Source of the DNA: Isoetes taiwanensis
Taxonomy: Eukaryota > Streptophyta > Lycopodiopsida > Isoetales > Isoetaceae
Direction of reading: 5' to 3'
Assembly (NCBI GenBank): GCA_021234155.1
Contig: JAJEKV010000049.1
Span: 8,962,036 to 9,026,035, forward strand
Length of the DNA: 64,000 nt
Part shown: in pieces, positions 11,190 through 22,925 of the stretch
Position numbering within the stretch: the stretch's first letter is position 1
Layout of the letters: every line of letters begins with the position of its first letter
The notes under the pieces: generated by a model
Told to the model about the DNA's origin: nothing
Seen by the model: only the letters and a program-made list of their open reading frames with translations
Database searches by the model: none
Made by a program: the position numbers and the translations under genes

Positions 11190-11525
11190 TCCTTCCCGAG
11201 GAATAGTACGCGGTGATTCCACGGGAGAGAATATTTATGCGGTGATTCCACGGGAGAGAATATTTACGTGGTGATTCCACGGGGGAGAATATTATCGTAC
11301 GCGGTGATTCCACGGGGGAGAATATTACCGTATGCGGTGATTCCACCCCGCAGGATCAATTCCATGTGATTCCGTCGCGTAGAATAAAAGGTTGGTGATT
11401 CCATCCCGCGGTATTTCGCAGACGTGATTCCGCCGGAAGGTATAAAATAGAGCCTGTCAGGTACGGATAACGGGGCAGGTACGGATAACGGGGCAAGAGG
11501 GTACGGATAACGGGGCAGGAGGGTT
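11190..11525 (+). repeat. Subterminal tandem repeats of the MULE
   Basis: GTGATTCCACGGG(A/G)GAGAAT recurs about every 30-40 bases between 11210 and 11345, and GGTACGGATAACGGGGCA occurs three times at 11462-11521. The left end carries matching GGAATCAC words in the opposite sense. Subterminal repeats of this sort are typical transposase-binding regions of DNA transposons. Confidence 0.75.
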
Positions 11526-11601
11526 AGTGATTCCGCGGGAGAGTTTCACCGCGATGGAATCAACCAAAACCAGGGTAACGATATTTTCACCCATAGGTGA
11601 A

Positions 11602-12298
11602 AGTGGGTAGTAAGCTTTAATTAATCAGCATGTGGCATTAAATAATCCAAAGAGTACGAAAATGATGTATGAAGCAAGGACAATGATAATATTCAAATGT
11701 CAACCTCGTTGGGCTTGAAAGATTCCTTTGGGAATTTTATATGGATGACGTGTCAAAGCGTCAGACCACAGCTTTCAGAAGTCCTTCCATTTCTGACAAT
11801 TCAAAGTGAATTTTACAATAACTGCCACGCATAATTGCATGGTATGGCCCATCATTGACTTTGTCTTTATTTTTTATTGGTCAGGCAGCACAGCATGGGA
11901 ACGTAGCCAAAAGTCAGGACCGTGCAGGACAATTGTAATTTTTAAATGCGGTTTTAGGTCTAATAGATCTGGATATTTGTTTGAAGTGGATCCCAATGCA
12001 AGTATGATATTGTTATTCTATGTTGTTTGAAGTGATGTTGATGCTAATGCAAGTATGATAGCCTATTGGTTTCCATGGTTTTTTTTTTTTTGATAAATTT
12101 GTCGTGTTAAAGGATTTACCACAGAGCAAAACGGCACTATCAAAAACTCGGCACCATGCAAAATTAACCATTTAAGGTGTTGGGCCAACAACTTCTTTCG
12201 GCTGGAGTCATTTGTAGGATTCGGTGCGAAAGACACCACTATAACTTAAACAAGAATTTGGCTAATTGGTTTGAAAGTTTTGAAAGCGTCTTCCAACA
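11602..12298 (+). promoter_or_regulatory. Receptor kinase 5' flank, duplicated in copy B
   Basis: This 0.7-kb region reaches the ATG of the receptor kinase. It is matched in inverted orientation by 31984-31238 of copy B, including the last bases before the start codon (CTTCCAACAATG). Sharing of the whole upstream region means promoter, 5'UTR and start were duplicated together. A T run lies at 12080-12091. I cannot point to a certain TATA box. Confidence 0.6.
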
Positions 12299-15071
12299 AT
12301 GTTACGCCTGTGGGCTTTGGCATTAATCTGGTGTCGTATCCTACCCACAACGGAACCTGCCAGTACCCAGGAGATCAATGCCCTCCTCGACTTTGGATTC
12401 ACAATCTGGACCAATAAATCTAGCGATCCGTGTGCTTGGAGAGGTATTACTTGCAACAATAATACCAACATTACCAAGATCTATCTGGATACCGCACGTC
12501 TAAGTGGTACCTTTCCATCCTCAATTGGCAATCTCTCCTTTCTTGAGGATATCCAGCTAGGCAACAACTTCTTGACAGGTGAAATACCTTCTTCAATCTC
12601 CCATCTTAAATCCTTGCAACGTCTGGGGTTGGGAACCAATAATCTAACAGGCAACATCCCAACAGAGATTGGAAGCCTGATCAACTTGAGAACTCTTTAT
12701 CTTGACAATAACAATCTCTCGGGCCCAATTCCTCCATCTCTGGGGAATTTGATCCATCTGGAAGAGCTGGTTTTGTCTACTAACTTTCTGACAGGGACCA
12801 TTCCACAAGAATTTGGAAGGCTAAACAATCTCACCTTCCTTTTGCTAAATGCTAACAAATTGAGTGGGGAACTACCTTCCTCTTTCTCCAATCTCACCAA
12901 CATAAAAACGCTTACTCTCTCAAACAACGCACTTTCAGGCAATATATCAGTTCTAGAAAGCATGTCAGCAGTGCTTGAGAAACTTTGGCTCCAAAGAAAC
13001 AACTTTTCTGGTGCAATTTTCAACACCTCTTTTCCCAATCTGGAAGAGCTTGATTTGGGCTTCAATAACTTCAGCGGAAGTCTTCCAGCAGGTCTGGAAG
13101 CCCCAAGTTTATCTCGATTTTTTGCTGGCCACAATAGACTGACAGGGTCCATTCCATCAAGCGTTTCTAGTAGTCTCACACAGATTTCCAATATAGATGT
13201 TTCTCACAACTCGCTAACAGGGTCATCAAAGATGTATGTGTCACCGAAGCAGCAGGATCTCGCCTTCAACTATTTTGATGACTATGAGCAGGCACTGAAG
13301 TGTGATACCCATGGTGCAGCTTCCAACTTAAGTCTTGGGGTGTGCTACCCATCAATTACAGGCTCCAGAACAGGCTATGGGATCAACGCAGGTGGAGATG
13401 CCACTACTTCTGGAACCTCCACATTTCAAGCTGATATCAAGACTCAAGACGATGTCTTCACAGGTTTGTATAAAGTTGCCGACAATTGGTTCTTAGAAAT
13501 TTCTGGCTGGGATGGAGGAACTGTATCACTTACATCTGCGCAAGATATCTACAAGAGTATGAGATGGTCCTCCACATACCTTGCGTATCATGGTACAGAG
13601 CTTAGAAATGGTAGGTACGAAATTACTCTCTATTTTGCTGAATTGGTAGAAAAAGTCTATGTAAATTATCGCCTTTTCGATGTGCTCATTCAAGGAAAGA
13701 TTGTGGCCAAGGATTTGGATGTTGTTAGAAAGGTTGGACAGAATACTGGTTATCATTTCAGTGCTGAAGAGGAGGTCATAAATGGAACTCTATCCATTGA
13801 ATTCATAGTAAGCCGTGAGAATTACTGGGGTCCTAAAACAACAGGACCCATGATCTCAGCTATTTATGTATCTCCAATGTTTCAAGTTAAGAAATCAAAA
13901 ACAAAATATCTAATCATTATTATTCTAGGAGCCGCAGCGTCTATTTTGGTCTTGCTAGGATTGACAGTGGTTTTGATCAGAAGGCGCAGAAAAGCTAACA
14001 GAAATCTTATCTCAGAGAATGAAACCGGTTATTCTACCGCCATCATCTCAAAGATTGGACCAACCGTTTATACATACAAGCAGTTGCTTCAAGCTACAGA
14101 GGGATTCAATGAGAAACTAATGCTTGGAAAGGGAGGATTTGGTGCTGTGTATAAAGGGACTCTTGCAGATGGAAGTGTTGTTGCAGTGAAGCAATTGACA
14201 AAAAAGACGAAAAAGAGTGAAGAGACATTCAAGAAAGAAATTGCAATTCTGAGCATGATACAGCACCGCAATTTGGTGGGAATCAAGGGATATTGTTTGA
14301 ATGCAGGCATATCTTTACTTGTGTGTGACTTTATAGAAAATGGTAGCTTAGAAACTTTCTTGTTCAAGGGGCCAGTGTTGAATTGGCAAGCCAGGCGCAA
14401 AATAGCAATAGGAGCTGCCTGTGGGCTGCAATATTTACACGAAGGATCGAGGTATCAAGTGATCCACTGTGACATAAAACCAGAAAATATTTTGCTAGAT
14501 AAGGAAATGAATGCTTGCATTGGAGATTTCGGCCTTGCAAAACTCTACAAGGAAAGGGTGGCACAGGTTATTGTCACCAAATTGGCTGGAACAATTGGCT
14601 ACATTGCACCAGGTAAGATCCAATTCTTTGTTCAATACAAGTTGAAGTAAGAAGTTAAACACAAATATAATATGACGTTAAAACTACTAACTAACTATAT
14701 TGACTAATTATGGTGTAAACATCATTTCAGAGTATTCAGCCTCTTATGAAATATCAGAGAAGATAGATGTGTACAGCTTTGGTGTGGTGTTGCTGGAGCT
14801 GGTGAGTGGCAAAAGAGCCATTAGTGATAATTTCAGCTATGCTGTGAGCCATGCACAGGAGATGGCTTATGTGCAGCCCAATGATCTATTGAATTTGGTA
14901 GATGAAAAGCTAGGTGGGGAGTTTGACAAACAAGAGGCATTGGACATGAGCACCATAGCCGTGCTATGCACTCAGACATCTCCAGATGCCAGACCAAGAA
15001 TGAGAGATGTCTGGCTCATGCTCAACAACACCATTCCAGTCCCTCCACTCCTAATAAAGCCTACGCCATAA
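12299..15071 (+). CDS. LRR-malectin receptor-like kinase (two exons)
   Basis: Exons 12299-14612 and 14731-15071 join in phase 1 across a GTAAG...CAG intron and restore the IAP-EYS kinase motif, giving 884 residues. Order: signal peptide (about 1-20); N-cap DPCAWRGITC (about 43-53); leucine-rich repeats with IP..LG.L..L consensus (about 60-315); malectin-like domain starting near YGINAGGD (about 360-523); transmembrane helix (about 534-558); cytoplasmic kinase with glycine loop GKGGFGAVYKG (about 609), VAVKQL lysine, catalytic loop IHCDIKPEN (about 722) and DFGLAKL (about 743). The HRD arginine is Cys, so it is a non-RD kinase. The architecture matches the LRR-VIII receptor kinase group, plasma-membrane signalling proteins whose ligand here is unknown. 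It looks intact; there are no neighbouring partner genes. Confidence 0.93.
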
Positions 15072-18000
15072 ACCTGGCCAACATGACCAAATTCTTCATA
15101 TACAAAATGTTTAATCTAAATTATGAGTATGTCCTCCGTAATGATTCTATGTAATCTCCATGAACAAACACATATCAATCTGTGCTCGTACGCATCATCA
15201 ATCCCTGCCAAAGGACATATTGATGTGTTTTATGTTTTTTCATAAAGAGGTACACCTCATACCTCTTTACTCACTATATGATCCAGGCTATTTGGATCAA
15301 TCCAGTCTCAATTCGATTTTTCCTCTCATTCATCATATGTTATCAAAAATCTCTTTATCATTTTGTCTTCAGAAACGTTTAGTCTAAGTTATGACTTCTT
15401 CTTCTAATCTCTACCGTTTTGCCTTTATATCTTGAATTTATGTGGTTTGTTATCCAAATGTAGTACTGTGATATGACTGAAAATCATTCCGCCTTTGAGC
15501 TTTCTTTAAGACAGAGCCATTATAGATTGAAAAACGCATATCTCAGGATAAGGAGTCAGAATTTGATTAAATGATCCAAAGAAGGATGCTGGACACAAAC
15601 TTGCTATTAACCAAGAGAACGTTACTGGCTAATCAACAAATATGACAATGCATTTTATGCCCTCTTTGGATTAATGCTAAGAAGTGGGTCATTTAAGATT
15701 ACAGAGGCAGTATGATCAGTTCTAGAGCATCTAGAGGCATGTCAAACAGGGGAAATAACTATCAGTGCATATCTTCTCATTCGGACATATCTGCTTCACC
15801 ATAAGAAAAAAACGATCTATGCTTCCAAAGCAAGAAGCCTGAAAAAGTCAAACAAGGATAGAAGTAACCTGCAAAGTGTAATACTGTCTCATTCAACCAT
15901 ATATAAGAAATTCAATCAATAGATCTTGCTTGGAGGGATAATGATCACGTGCAGCCCAAGAATCACGCCACATGATTTCTCAAATGCCATGAATGTTTAA
16001 CTATCTGTTTACAGCTCAAAGGCCCCAGACTTGGTCTTTTCACAATCTCTCCGTGTGGTAATTCTTCCATCTGTTAGGTCACCTCATATAGTACAAATGA
16101 GAAAAGTAAGGGAATAAGTTCATACCTCTGGCAATATGTTCTCATGCAAAGGCACATGTAATGTAATGTCATTTGGGGAACAGTGCTGTGAAGTAAACAT
16201 ACAGATTATTAGAGAAGATCCTAGAAACTTTTCAAGAACAAGGTTTGGCAGCACAGTAGTCGACCCTGTTTCCGACCATTCTACCACCTAGATCGTGGTC
16301 GGCAAGTTTTATCCCAAGGCCGCCGGAGTGAAAAATGAACAAATTGATTTTTCCCCTCTTCGTTTTTGGTTTAGGGTCCTGCTTCCATTTCTGTGGCTAA
16401 AGCAGGCTAGGTTGAGTATTTTTGCCATATTCAATCTTGGAGCAGGTTAAAAGATGTTTGATGTTGTCTCATGGTCAAGCCGGCAATACCATCTATATCT
16501 GGCTGCAAAGCTATGATCGCTTCAAAACAGGTGAGCAAGTTTAGGCTTCATTTTTTGTGCAAAATATGGGGCTCCATTCTTGAGCCGAATCCATGGCTTG
16601 ATTACAGGTAGCCGAATTCTCTTTCTATCTTTGACTGCATTATGCAAGATAAGGGCAACATCAAATCCAAGGAAGTCTCTCTTCAAATGTTATTTCAAAG
16701 TTAGTGATTCCCACATGCTTGCTTAGGCTACGTTCACATGCGCCTCCGACCGGACTCAAGATTCAAGGCAAGTAACCAGAGAGTTCAGAAATCCCCCTCC
16801 ATTTCTGAAAAATCCAAGCTAGCCTTAGAAGTTGACCTCAAATTTTGAAGTTAAATATGAACATGGGAACTAGCTCGACTTCACCTTGACAAGAAATTTG
16901 GAAGTCCGGTCTGTTTCATGGGAACGTAGCCTTAAGCTAGAAAGACTTACCAACAGCTCATCATTTCTTCTTGCTTCTGTCTTCTAAAAAGCATACCATA
17001 TTTGAGATCAAAGATAGGAATGTACTTCGCTGCATCGAATCCTTGCATCAGATATTTCTCTGGATAATGGTGAGATAAGAAGGCAGAATCTGCAAGTTTA
17101 TGGGCATAACAAAATACTTAATGCTGCATTGGTGACATCTTTTGCTCTCTCTTTTAATGGCTGTAAAACAAGAGGCTGTGTTACTCTGATCTCAAATCCC
17201 TGTCCTATTTCTTTGTTTTACAAGGTAGCCAATTTTTTTCAAATCCATGTTCTATTTCCTTTTTTTACAAGGTCGCCAAATTTTTAGCAAGGTTGCCTAA
17301 CCCGAGGTGACCGATTTGCTGCGAGTCTAGCTATGCCCCGTGTCATGCCATGCCAGCTTTTTTCATCTCAATCGTTAGATCTCTTAATTTATGAATCGAT
17401 GACTAGGAAAAATAGAAAACCCAGGTAATTTCTTCAGTAGGTCGCGGCCCTAACCATTTCGACCCAGAGGTGACCGGATGTCATTCATCGTCTTGAAAAG
17501 GGGTTGGTCTTATTTTCACGTGGAAGAGGCTATTGGTGTTTCTGGTTATTCGGTTGCTAAAAAACAGGCATACAAAATCCATATAGTGGTGCTTGGAATA
17601 GGTTTTGGTTGCCATAAGATCTTTGTTGGCTGTTGGATGTATGACGTTGATCTATGGCAAAGCATAGTGTATCTTTTCTCTGAAGAAGAAATTGAGTACT
17701 GGTATCTTTGTTGAATCAAACCTAGGCTTGCACGGCTGCAGGATCGAGTTGGAGTTTTCCCAGCCGTATCCATGTTTTTGAAGGATTTGGATTTAGGATC
17801 TGCATATAATTGTGTTTGCATCATCATGGCTTATGGCTTGAAGCATGCAAGCTTTTGGAGATTCTAGCGACTTAGCTCGTCTACTTCAAGCTCCTCGCTA
17901 CTTGATTTGCCAGGCACACAAACGGCTTTGTAACCTTCTCCTTTAAGGTAAGAGTGCAGTTGTCTGCAATTTTTTTTTCCAGTTAGGTTTCATCATGTGA

Positions 18001-18413
18001 CTCCGTGAGATGGAGAGAGCATAATAATTATGTCTCTCTAGTATATTATGATAAGCTTCCAATCATATTGCTATGACCTAACCATCATCCAATTAAATTG
18101 GGATTATGTCAACTCCAAAATCACGCCAACCTGCTGTTGTCTTCTAGGGGGTTTTTGTTTTTTTTTATCTTTTTTTTTGGACTTGATAAATAACATAAGG
18201 TTGCGATTCACGTGTGACGTTTCATATGTGAATTGAAATATGCAAAAATGAAGAGCAAGTTGCTAAGATAGATGAGACCAAAATTGAACAGCATTTAGAT
18301 GAAAATATTAGGTTTGATAATAACAGATTGCATTATTTGCGAGGCAATTGAAGACTCGAAATTATCGATACATGGCACAAATATCATATATATTCCAATA
18401 AAACATTAAGAGA
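15072..18413. other. Intergenic stretch, no gene seen
   Basis: About 3.3 kb of AT-rich sequence with only short chance frames. 17275-17475 is somewhat richer in G+C with repeated AGGTGACCG words (about 17305 and 17468) but has no recognisable coding. No RNA gene or clear transposon terminus was found. Confidence 0.5.
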
Positions 18414-19038
18414 TCAATCCATGTTTTTCCACGTATTTAACAAGGTGTGGTTCCATGTCAGCGTTCTATCCAGTTCTGGGTATGAATCTAACACACCCAC
18501 CGTCATCCCCATAGCCAAATTATTCATAATAGACACAAACTTCACCAGAAAATCATCTGTCGCAAAGTTTTTTGGATCGTAAGATGGTGGATTCAGGGTC
18601 TGTGCTTGATTGTAGAAGCATTTGAGAGCATCATCATCCACTATGATTATATCATCCTTATTCTCGATACCAAGTTCGTCCATCATGTTACTCAAGTGTT
18701 TGATGAAGATAGGCTTGCCTGTTGGATCCTTGGGATTAGTGAACTTCACACATTTGTTCTGATCCCAAAAGGTCAACCAATGTCTACGCATTCCCCCCAG
18801 TGCCTCCAAAGTATCCTTGATGTTCCTTAGTTCCATGGATGACCAAATACCAACTCGAAATAACCTGAATGCCTCATCTAGCATCTCCTTCAAGTGCGGC
18901 CGCGGATAGATCCACTTGGTGTTTGATTCTACTGGTGTCTGATGAAACTGATCTCTAGCCACTTTATTTTTCGAAAAAGTCTTGCAAAGGACTCCGTTTA
19001 GGTCGAACACCACAATTTTCTTAGAAACGCAATGCAAG
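18414..19038 (-). pseudogene. Fusion gene exon 4: FCP1/NIF-type HAD phosphatase-like domain
   Basis: The exon starts after GTTTCAG at 19039 and is open for 207 residues to a stop at 18414. Motifs in order: VVFDLNGVLCKT (HAD motif I; the second Asp is Asn), VGIWSSM (motif II region), GKPIFIKHLS (conserved Lys), DDIIIVDDDALKC (motif III). FCP1/NIF proteins remove phosphate from RNA polymerase II C-terminal repeats or related substrates, and plant members with DLNG are common. This exon alone is intact. It could instead be a separate gene, but the reading phase from exon 3 (AG/C, Ser) argues for one transcript. Confidence 0.75.
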
Positions 19039-19084
19039 CTGAAACATCAAACATGTATCTGGTCAGCAAGATATGATCACACAA

Positions 19085-19235
19085 ACAATACAAACGCGCC
19101 AAGCATGATTTAAGTTAGTCTTAACCAAATCGCGCTCGACGTGATTTAATGTGACAACGAAATATAATCAAAGCACGCTTGGCGCGATTTGATTCAAGGG
19201 TAATATAAATTAAATCACGCGTGGCGCGATTTCGT
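19085..19235. repeat. Dispersed palindrome-like words in intron 3
   Basis: Variants of the intron 2 palindrome occur here: AACGCGCCAAGCATGATT (about 19095), AATCGCGCTCGACGTGATTT (about 19127), AAGCACGCTTGGCGCGATTT (about 19173) and AATCACGCGTGGCGCGATTT (about 19213). Spacing is near 40 bases and less regular. Confidence 0.75.
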
Positions 19236-19249
19236 ATGCAAGGCCATAC

Positions 19250-21201
19250 CTATCATCTTCAGTTTCGTTGTCGTCGTCGGCGTCATTCTCCCCTTCGCCA
19301 CCCTTAATCTCCATGCTCTTCTGAGTGTTAGAATTGTTATTTTCTATTAGTTCCTCTACGTCCTTCACAACTGATATTATTTTAGTATTGATTTGGCAAA
19401 CCTGTGAATCACTATAGTCGCCTGGGTTGCCAATGGTCCCTTCACTTTCGGTTGCCCTATTAATTAGATCCTTGTTAACCTGTGAATCTACTCTATTGTT
19501 GCTTGCATCACCCGCAAGGGAGGCAAAGATATTCCCTAAGTTCGCCTTCATCACATTACTTTGAGCAGCCAGTTTAGCAGCCACTTCGTCATTGCTTTCC
19601 TTATCGGGCTACGGATTACTAGTTCCCTCACCAGAACCATCGACCACTTTTGAATTGGACAAGTCTACGAGGCTTTTGATTGCTGAAGATTTCAGGTTGC
19701 CATAAGGGCCTTTAGGAGATTTGGCAAGCACATGCATGAGGAATGGTTCAAGAAAGTCTTTGGCCTGCTCATCACTCACAAAGCAGTGACATCTTCTAAC
19801 ACCCATAAGAGCCTCTCGGGCAATATAACCTCCAACATGAAGCTCCAAGCAGGTTGTGGGCCCTTCTCCTTAGTTTGTAGCTCGTACTTGATTTCACCAC
19901 TTAGGAGGGGGTCCCGATCCTCATCCTCTTCTGACTCATCCTGTTCCTGATTCTGATCCTGATCCGTATGATAGAATATAGTTCTTAAGTCTGGATCATC
20001 TAGAAGAAAACATTCCCATGCACTGCTATTGTCACCCTTGGCCTTAGCAATATCATATTCCTCGTCTGACATCATGGCTATCATAATAAAGATCACATGT
20101 GCCATCTTCCGTTCTGTTCACAGCTCATTATCCATAACATCATATATTAGGCATCCCTCCCTAATAACTTTGAGGCACTCCAGATCATGAGCAGCGGATA
20201 GTGCATGCAGATGTGACTCACCAGAAGGACAAACGATGACAATAGTGAAGGACCTCTCGTTGTCAATCCTATACAAACGGGTAAAGAAGTCATTGTAGTC
20301 CTTCTCGTTCATGCCCATATCTCCTCTCCCACCCCTGCTGTCCAACACAAAGAGTGATATATTTTTAAGGCAAGAAGTTGATTCTGGCAAGAGACCTTTG
20401 TACCCAATGGAGTCTGAATACTGGACAGTGTCTTCTTCTCCAGTAATCTTCTTCACAAGGGCCACTTTTCTTCTCAACTCGGCCAGTACCTTAGGGCGTA
20501 GAGTCTCCTTATGTTTTGCATTTTTAGCCTTCCAATTCTTTAGGAAATTCTTTGACCAGAATACAAACTTCTTGATATCATCATTGCTGACCTTGTATTT
20601 GTCCAGCAATCTAATTTCAGATAATGCCACATCCCCCGATAGCCTTTGTAACTCAGCTCCTACAGTTGACTTCATTGTACGTACATCCTTCACATGGCTG
20701 CAACACTCAATGAAGGACATCCTATCCTTAGTGAAAGCACTCTTTTTGTATAAGACTTTCTTCTTTAAGCATTGGTCTAAAACTCAAATGGTCTCAGCGT
20801 CGTCTAGCCCCTGAGTCTTTCTCATCTCTGTTACATTCAAGTCAAAGATGCTTACATCAACAGGAGGCATCCTACCCATAGTATCTGACAGCTTCCCTTG
20901 TGCATAAACGTCCCAAAATTCATTCCACTTTTGCCATACTGCCTCCTTACAAAAGACAATCTTATACGAGTCTGTTGGGCCTGACCTGCTAGATAAGCTT
21001 TCAGAAGGATCTGCAATGTCATCACCACCTTTTTTCTTTGATTTTTTTGCAGTCTTCTTCTTCTCCTGTATAATTGTCTGCGACAGAGTCCGCTCCAGCA
21101 GCTTGAATGCCTCAGACTTTGACCCGCCCTGTCTGGTGGGTAATGGGCAGCCATATTCCACCCATTGTTGACGGGCGTGGCGCAGTTGCTCCACGTATGG
21201 A
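19250..21201 (-). pseudogene. Fusion gene exon 3: DNA-methyltransferase-like domain
   Basis: After a Lys-rich linker (QEKKKTAKKSKKKGG) the exon has two blocks in the order of beta-class N4/N6 DNA methylases. First comes LFVLDSRGGRGDMG followed by a helix and TIVIVCPSGE, where a catalytic D/S-P-P-Y motif would be expected. Then comes GGYIAREALMGVRRCHCFVSDE, corresponding to the S-adenosylmethionine site (F-x-G-x-G...GR...E). The D-P-P-Y residues are not present, so catalysis is doubtful. An acidic insert lies between. Stops at 20784, 20118 and 19609 and a one-base shift near 19847 disable it. The related locus at 63010-64000 has the same two blocks. Confidence 0.55.
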
Positions 21202-21243
21202 CTGCAATAGTACAGACATTGAATCAGTATCATAGAATAGAAA

Positions 21244-21614
21244 CACGCCGGGCGCGATTTGAATAGAATTGATCAACAGAAAAATCACGCCTGGCGTGAA
21301 ATGAATTAAGCTACTAATGCAATTCATGCCAGGCGTGCTTTCAAATCAATTGAATTCACGCCAGGCGTGCTTTCAAATCAAAACAATTCACGCTTGTTTT
21401 GATTAAAAGCACGCCAGGCGTGAATTGGTTTGATTTGAAAGCACGCCTGGCGTGAATTGATTTGATTTGAAAGCACGCCTGGCGTGAATTGTTTTGATTT
21501 GAAAGCACGTCTGGCGTGAATTGTTTTGATTTGAAAGCACGCCTGGCGTGAATTCAATTGATTTGAAAGCACGCCTGGCGTGAATTCAATTGATTTGAAA
21601 GCACGCCTGGCGTG
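21244..21614. repeat. 32-bp-periodic palindrome array in intron 2 of the fusion gene
   Basis: The palindrome CACGCCTGGCGTG (one-base centre) begins at 21410, 21442, 21474, 21506, 21538, 21570 and 21602, exactly every 32 bases, each followed by AATT and preceded by TTTGAAAG. A block in the opposite orientation has starts at 21325, 21357 and a decayed one at 21389, again 32 apart. Two more variants lie at 21244 and 21286. The two blocks face each other around about 21400, so the array is palindromic at unit scale and as a whole. Confidence 0.93.
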
Positions 21615-21651
21615 AATCTTAAAATGCTAACATCCTAACACAGTTAATTAC

Positions 21652-22795
21652 CTTTTGTATAGAAATGTCTTCCCCATTTCATTCAAAGTTGCACTAATCT
21701 CAGCCAAATCTGCAGGTGAAGTATTGGCATCCACCAAGAGACGACATCTCCTATACGCATAGTGATTGTAGAACACGCTTTGGCCTGTTTGTTCTGCCTG
21801 CCTGATGAGGGCCTTCTGTGCCTCAATAAAATGCTGCCCGTCGATGATGACGAATTTAATGTTATCATTTAACATTAACTCCTCGAAGTTCGTCCACACA
21901 GCAGGCTTGTTCAAGATCATATCCCAAGGTAACACATCCGCTGGCATAGGCATTTAACCTGGATTACTAATCATGCTCTGAACAATATCCATGGCATGTG
22001 CTGGATCATATCTTCTGCTAACATAAATGGAGCTTGGTGAACGGATGAGGGACTTCACATGGATCTGAAAAGTTTCCTTAAGACCCAATGGATCATGGTC
22101 AGAGTACTTATTCAGCTTGTTCATGGCCTCTAGCTGCGCCACCCTGTCCTGTTCATTCTCAAAAACAGAAGCCTCCATGCCTTCGACAACTGCAGGAAGA
22201 ACATCCTTCCCTAGATTTAGGACCCTCCTCGAAGCTTTCAAGTCAGCTAATTTCCTAGCTTGCTACAAATAGTGACTTGGTGTCGGTTTATTAAACATTC
22301 CTCTACGCACAGCTGCAACCCCTTGGCAAATAGATATTGGCGTAACTGCTACATTGGTGGGCCAGCCATACTTAAAACATGTCTCACCGTTCACATCTGT
22401 CCTCATGAACGTATCCTTGTATGCAGTAGCTCTACAGTGAGTAAGTCTAAGCAGATCTTTCTTCTGCTTATGTGTAATCTCCAAGAGCAATTTGCAGTTG
22501 GTGTCGTCCTCTTCCTCACAAGAGATTAGGATCCCTTGTTTGGTCATCTTGTATGCTTCCGTTTTCCTCGAGAAGAGAGTTAAGTCGAGCTTGCCATTTG
22601 TCTTGGCAAGGTCAACGTACCACTCGGCACCCTCGTCCATTTCCTCTTCAGGGCACGCAGGGTCAGTGGTTGCTATAAGAATCGGCCCTTCATCATCTAA
22701 TGTGATATCATATGGTACTGCATCTGGGTCGTCTACCCTTGATTTCTTACCAGGAATAGACCCCAAATTATTAGGGGTTTTCTTCCTCTTGGGCA
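21652..22795 (-). pseudogene. Fusion gene exon 2: ParB-like domain
   Basis: The exon follows an acceptor TTTTGCAG and opens with a nuclear-localisation-like PKRKK. Its C-terminal half resembles the ParB/Srx fold: SSIYVSRRYDPAHAMDIVQS (the 'R..~l~~l~~si' strand-helix), PADVLPWD, then FVIIDGQHFIEAQKAL, matching the ParB box II 'vidGqHR..A', and a helical end with LNEMGKTF. In-frame TAG at 22263 and TAA at 21954 interrupt it. ParB-like domains bind or cut DNA and now are known to use CTP. The assignment rests on motif pattern only; ends are set by CAG/TGCCC and AAAAG/GTAATT. Confidence 0.6.
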
Positions 22796-22839
22796 CTGCA
22801 AAAGAAGATGAACATTTTTTTATAGTATTTTCCAGAACA

Positions 22840-22925
22840 AGAGATCACGCTTGGCGTGAATTTAAGCCTAAATTAGTATAATTCACGCTTGGCTTGTTCG
22901 TACTGTGTACCATGCTATGCGTGAA
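22840..22925. repeat. Palindrome-like words in intron 1
   Basis: GATCACGCTTGGCGTGAATT at about 22843 and AATTCACGCTTGGCTTG at about 22880, then ATGCGTGAATTTGAAGC at about 22917, are relatives of the intron 2 unit. All three introns of the gene therefore carry it. Confidence 0.7.

Larger units (their letters stand above)
9619..11601. mobile_element. Non-autonomous Mutator-like element (MULE) with 9-bp target duplication
   Basis: The element spans 9628-11592 and is flanked by the direct repeat ATAGGTGAA at 9619-9627 and 11593-11601. The two ends are inverted repeats of about 70-80 bases: both start GGG and share AATATCGTTACCCTGG, then TTCCATCG.GGTGAA and CCCGCGGAATCAC; the left end has about six extra bases. 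Copy B carries the same host sequence with a single ATAGGTGAA (about 31985-31993), an empty site. The 9-bp duplication and long terminal repeats are the Mutator signature. No transposase is present, so it must have been moved in trans. Confidence 0.9.

Noticed and set aside
21378..21572. CRISPR-like array
   Set aside because: The 32-bp period looks superficially like direct repeats, but there are no unique spacers and the locus is a eukaryotic intron.
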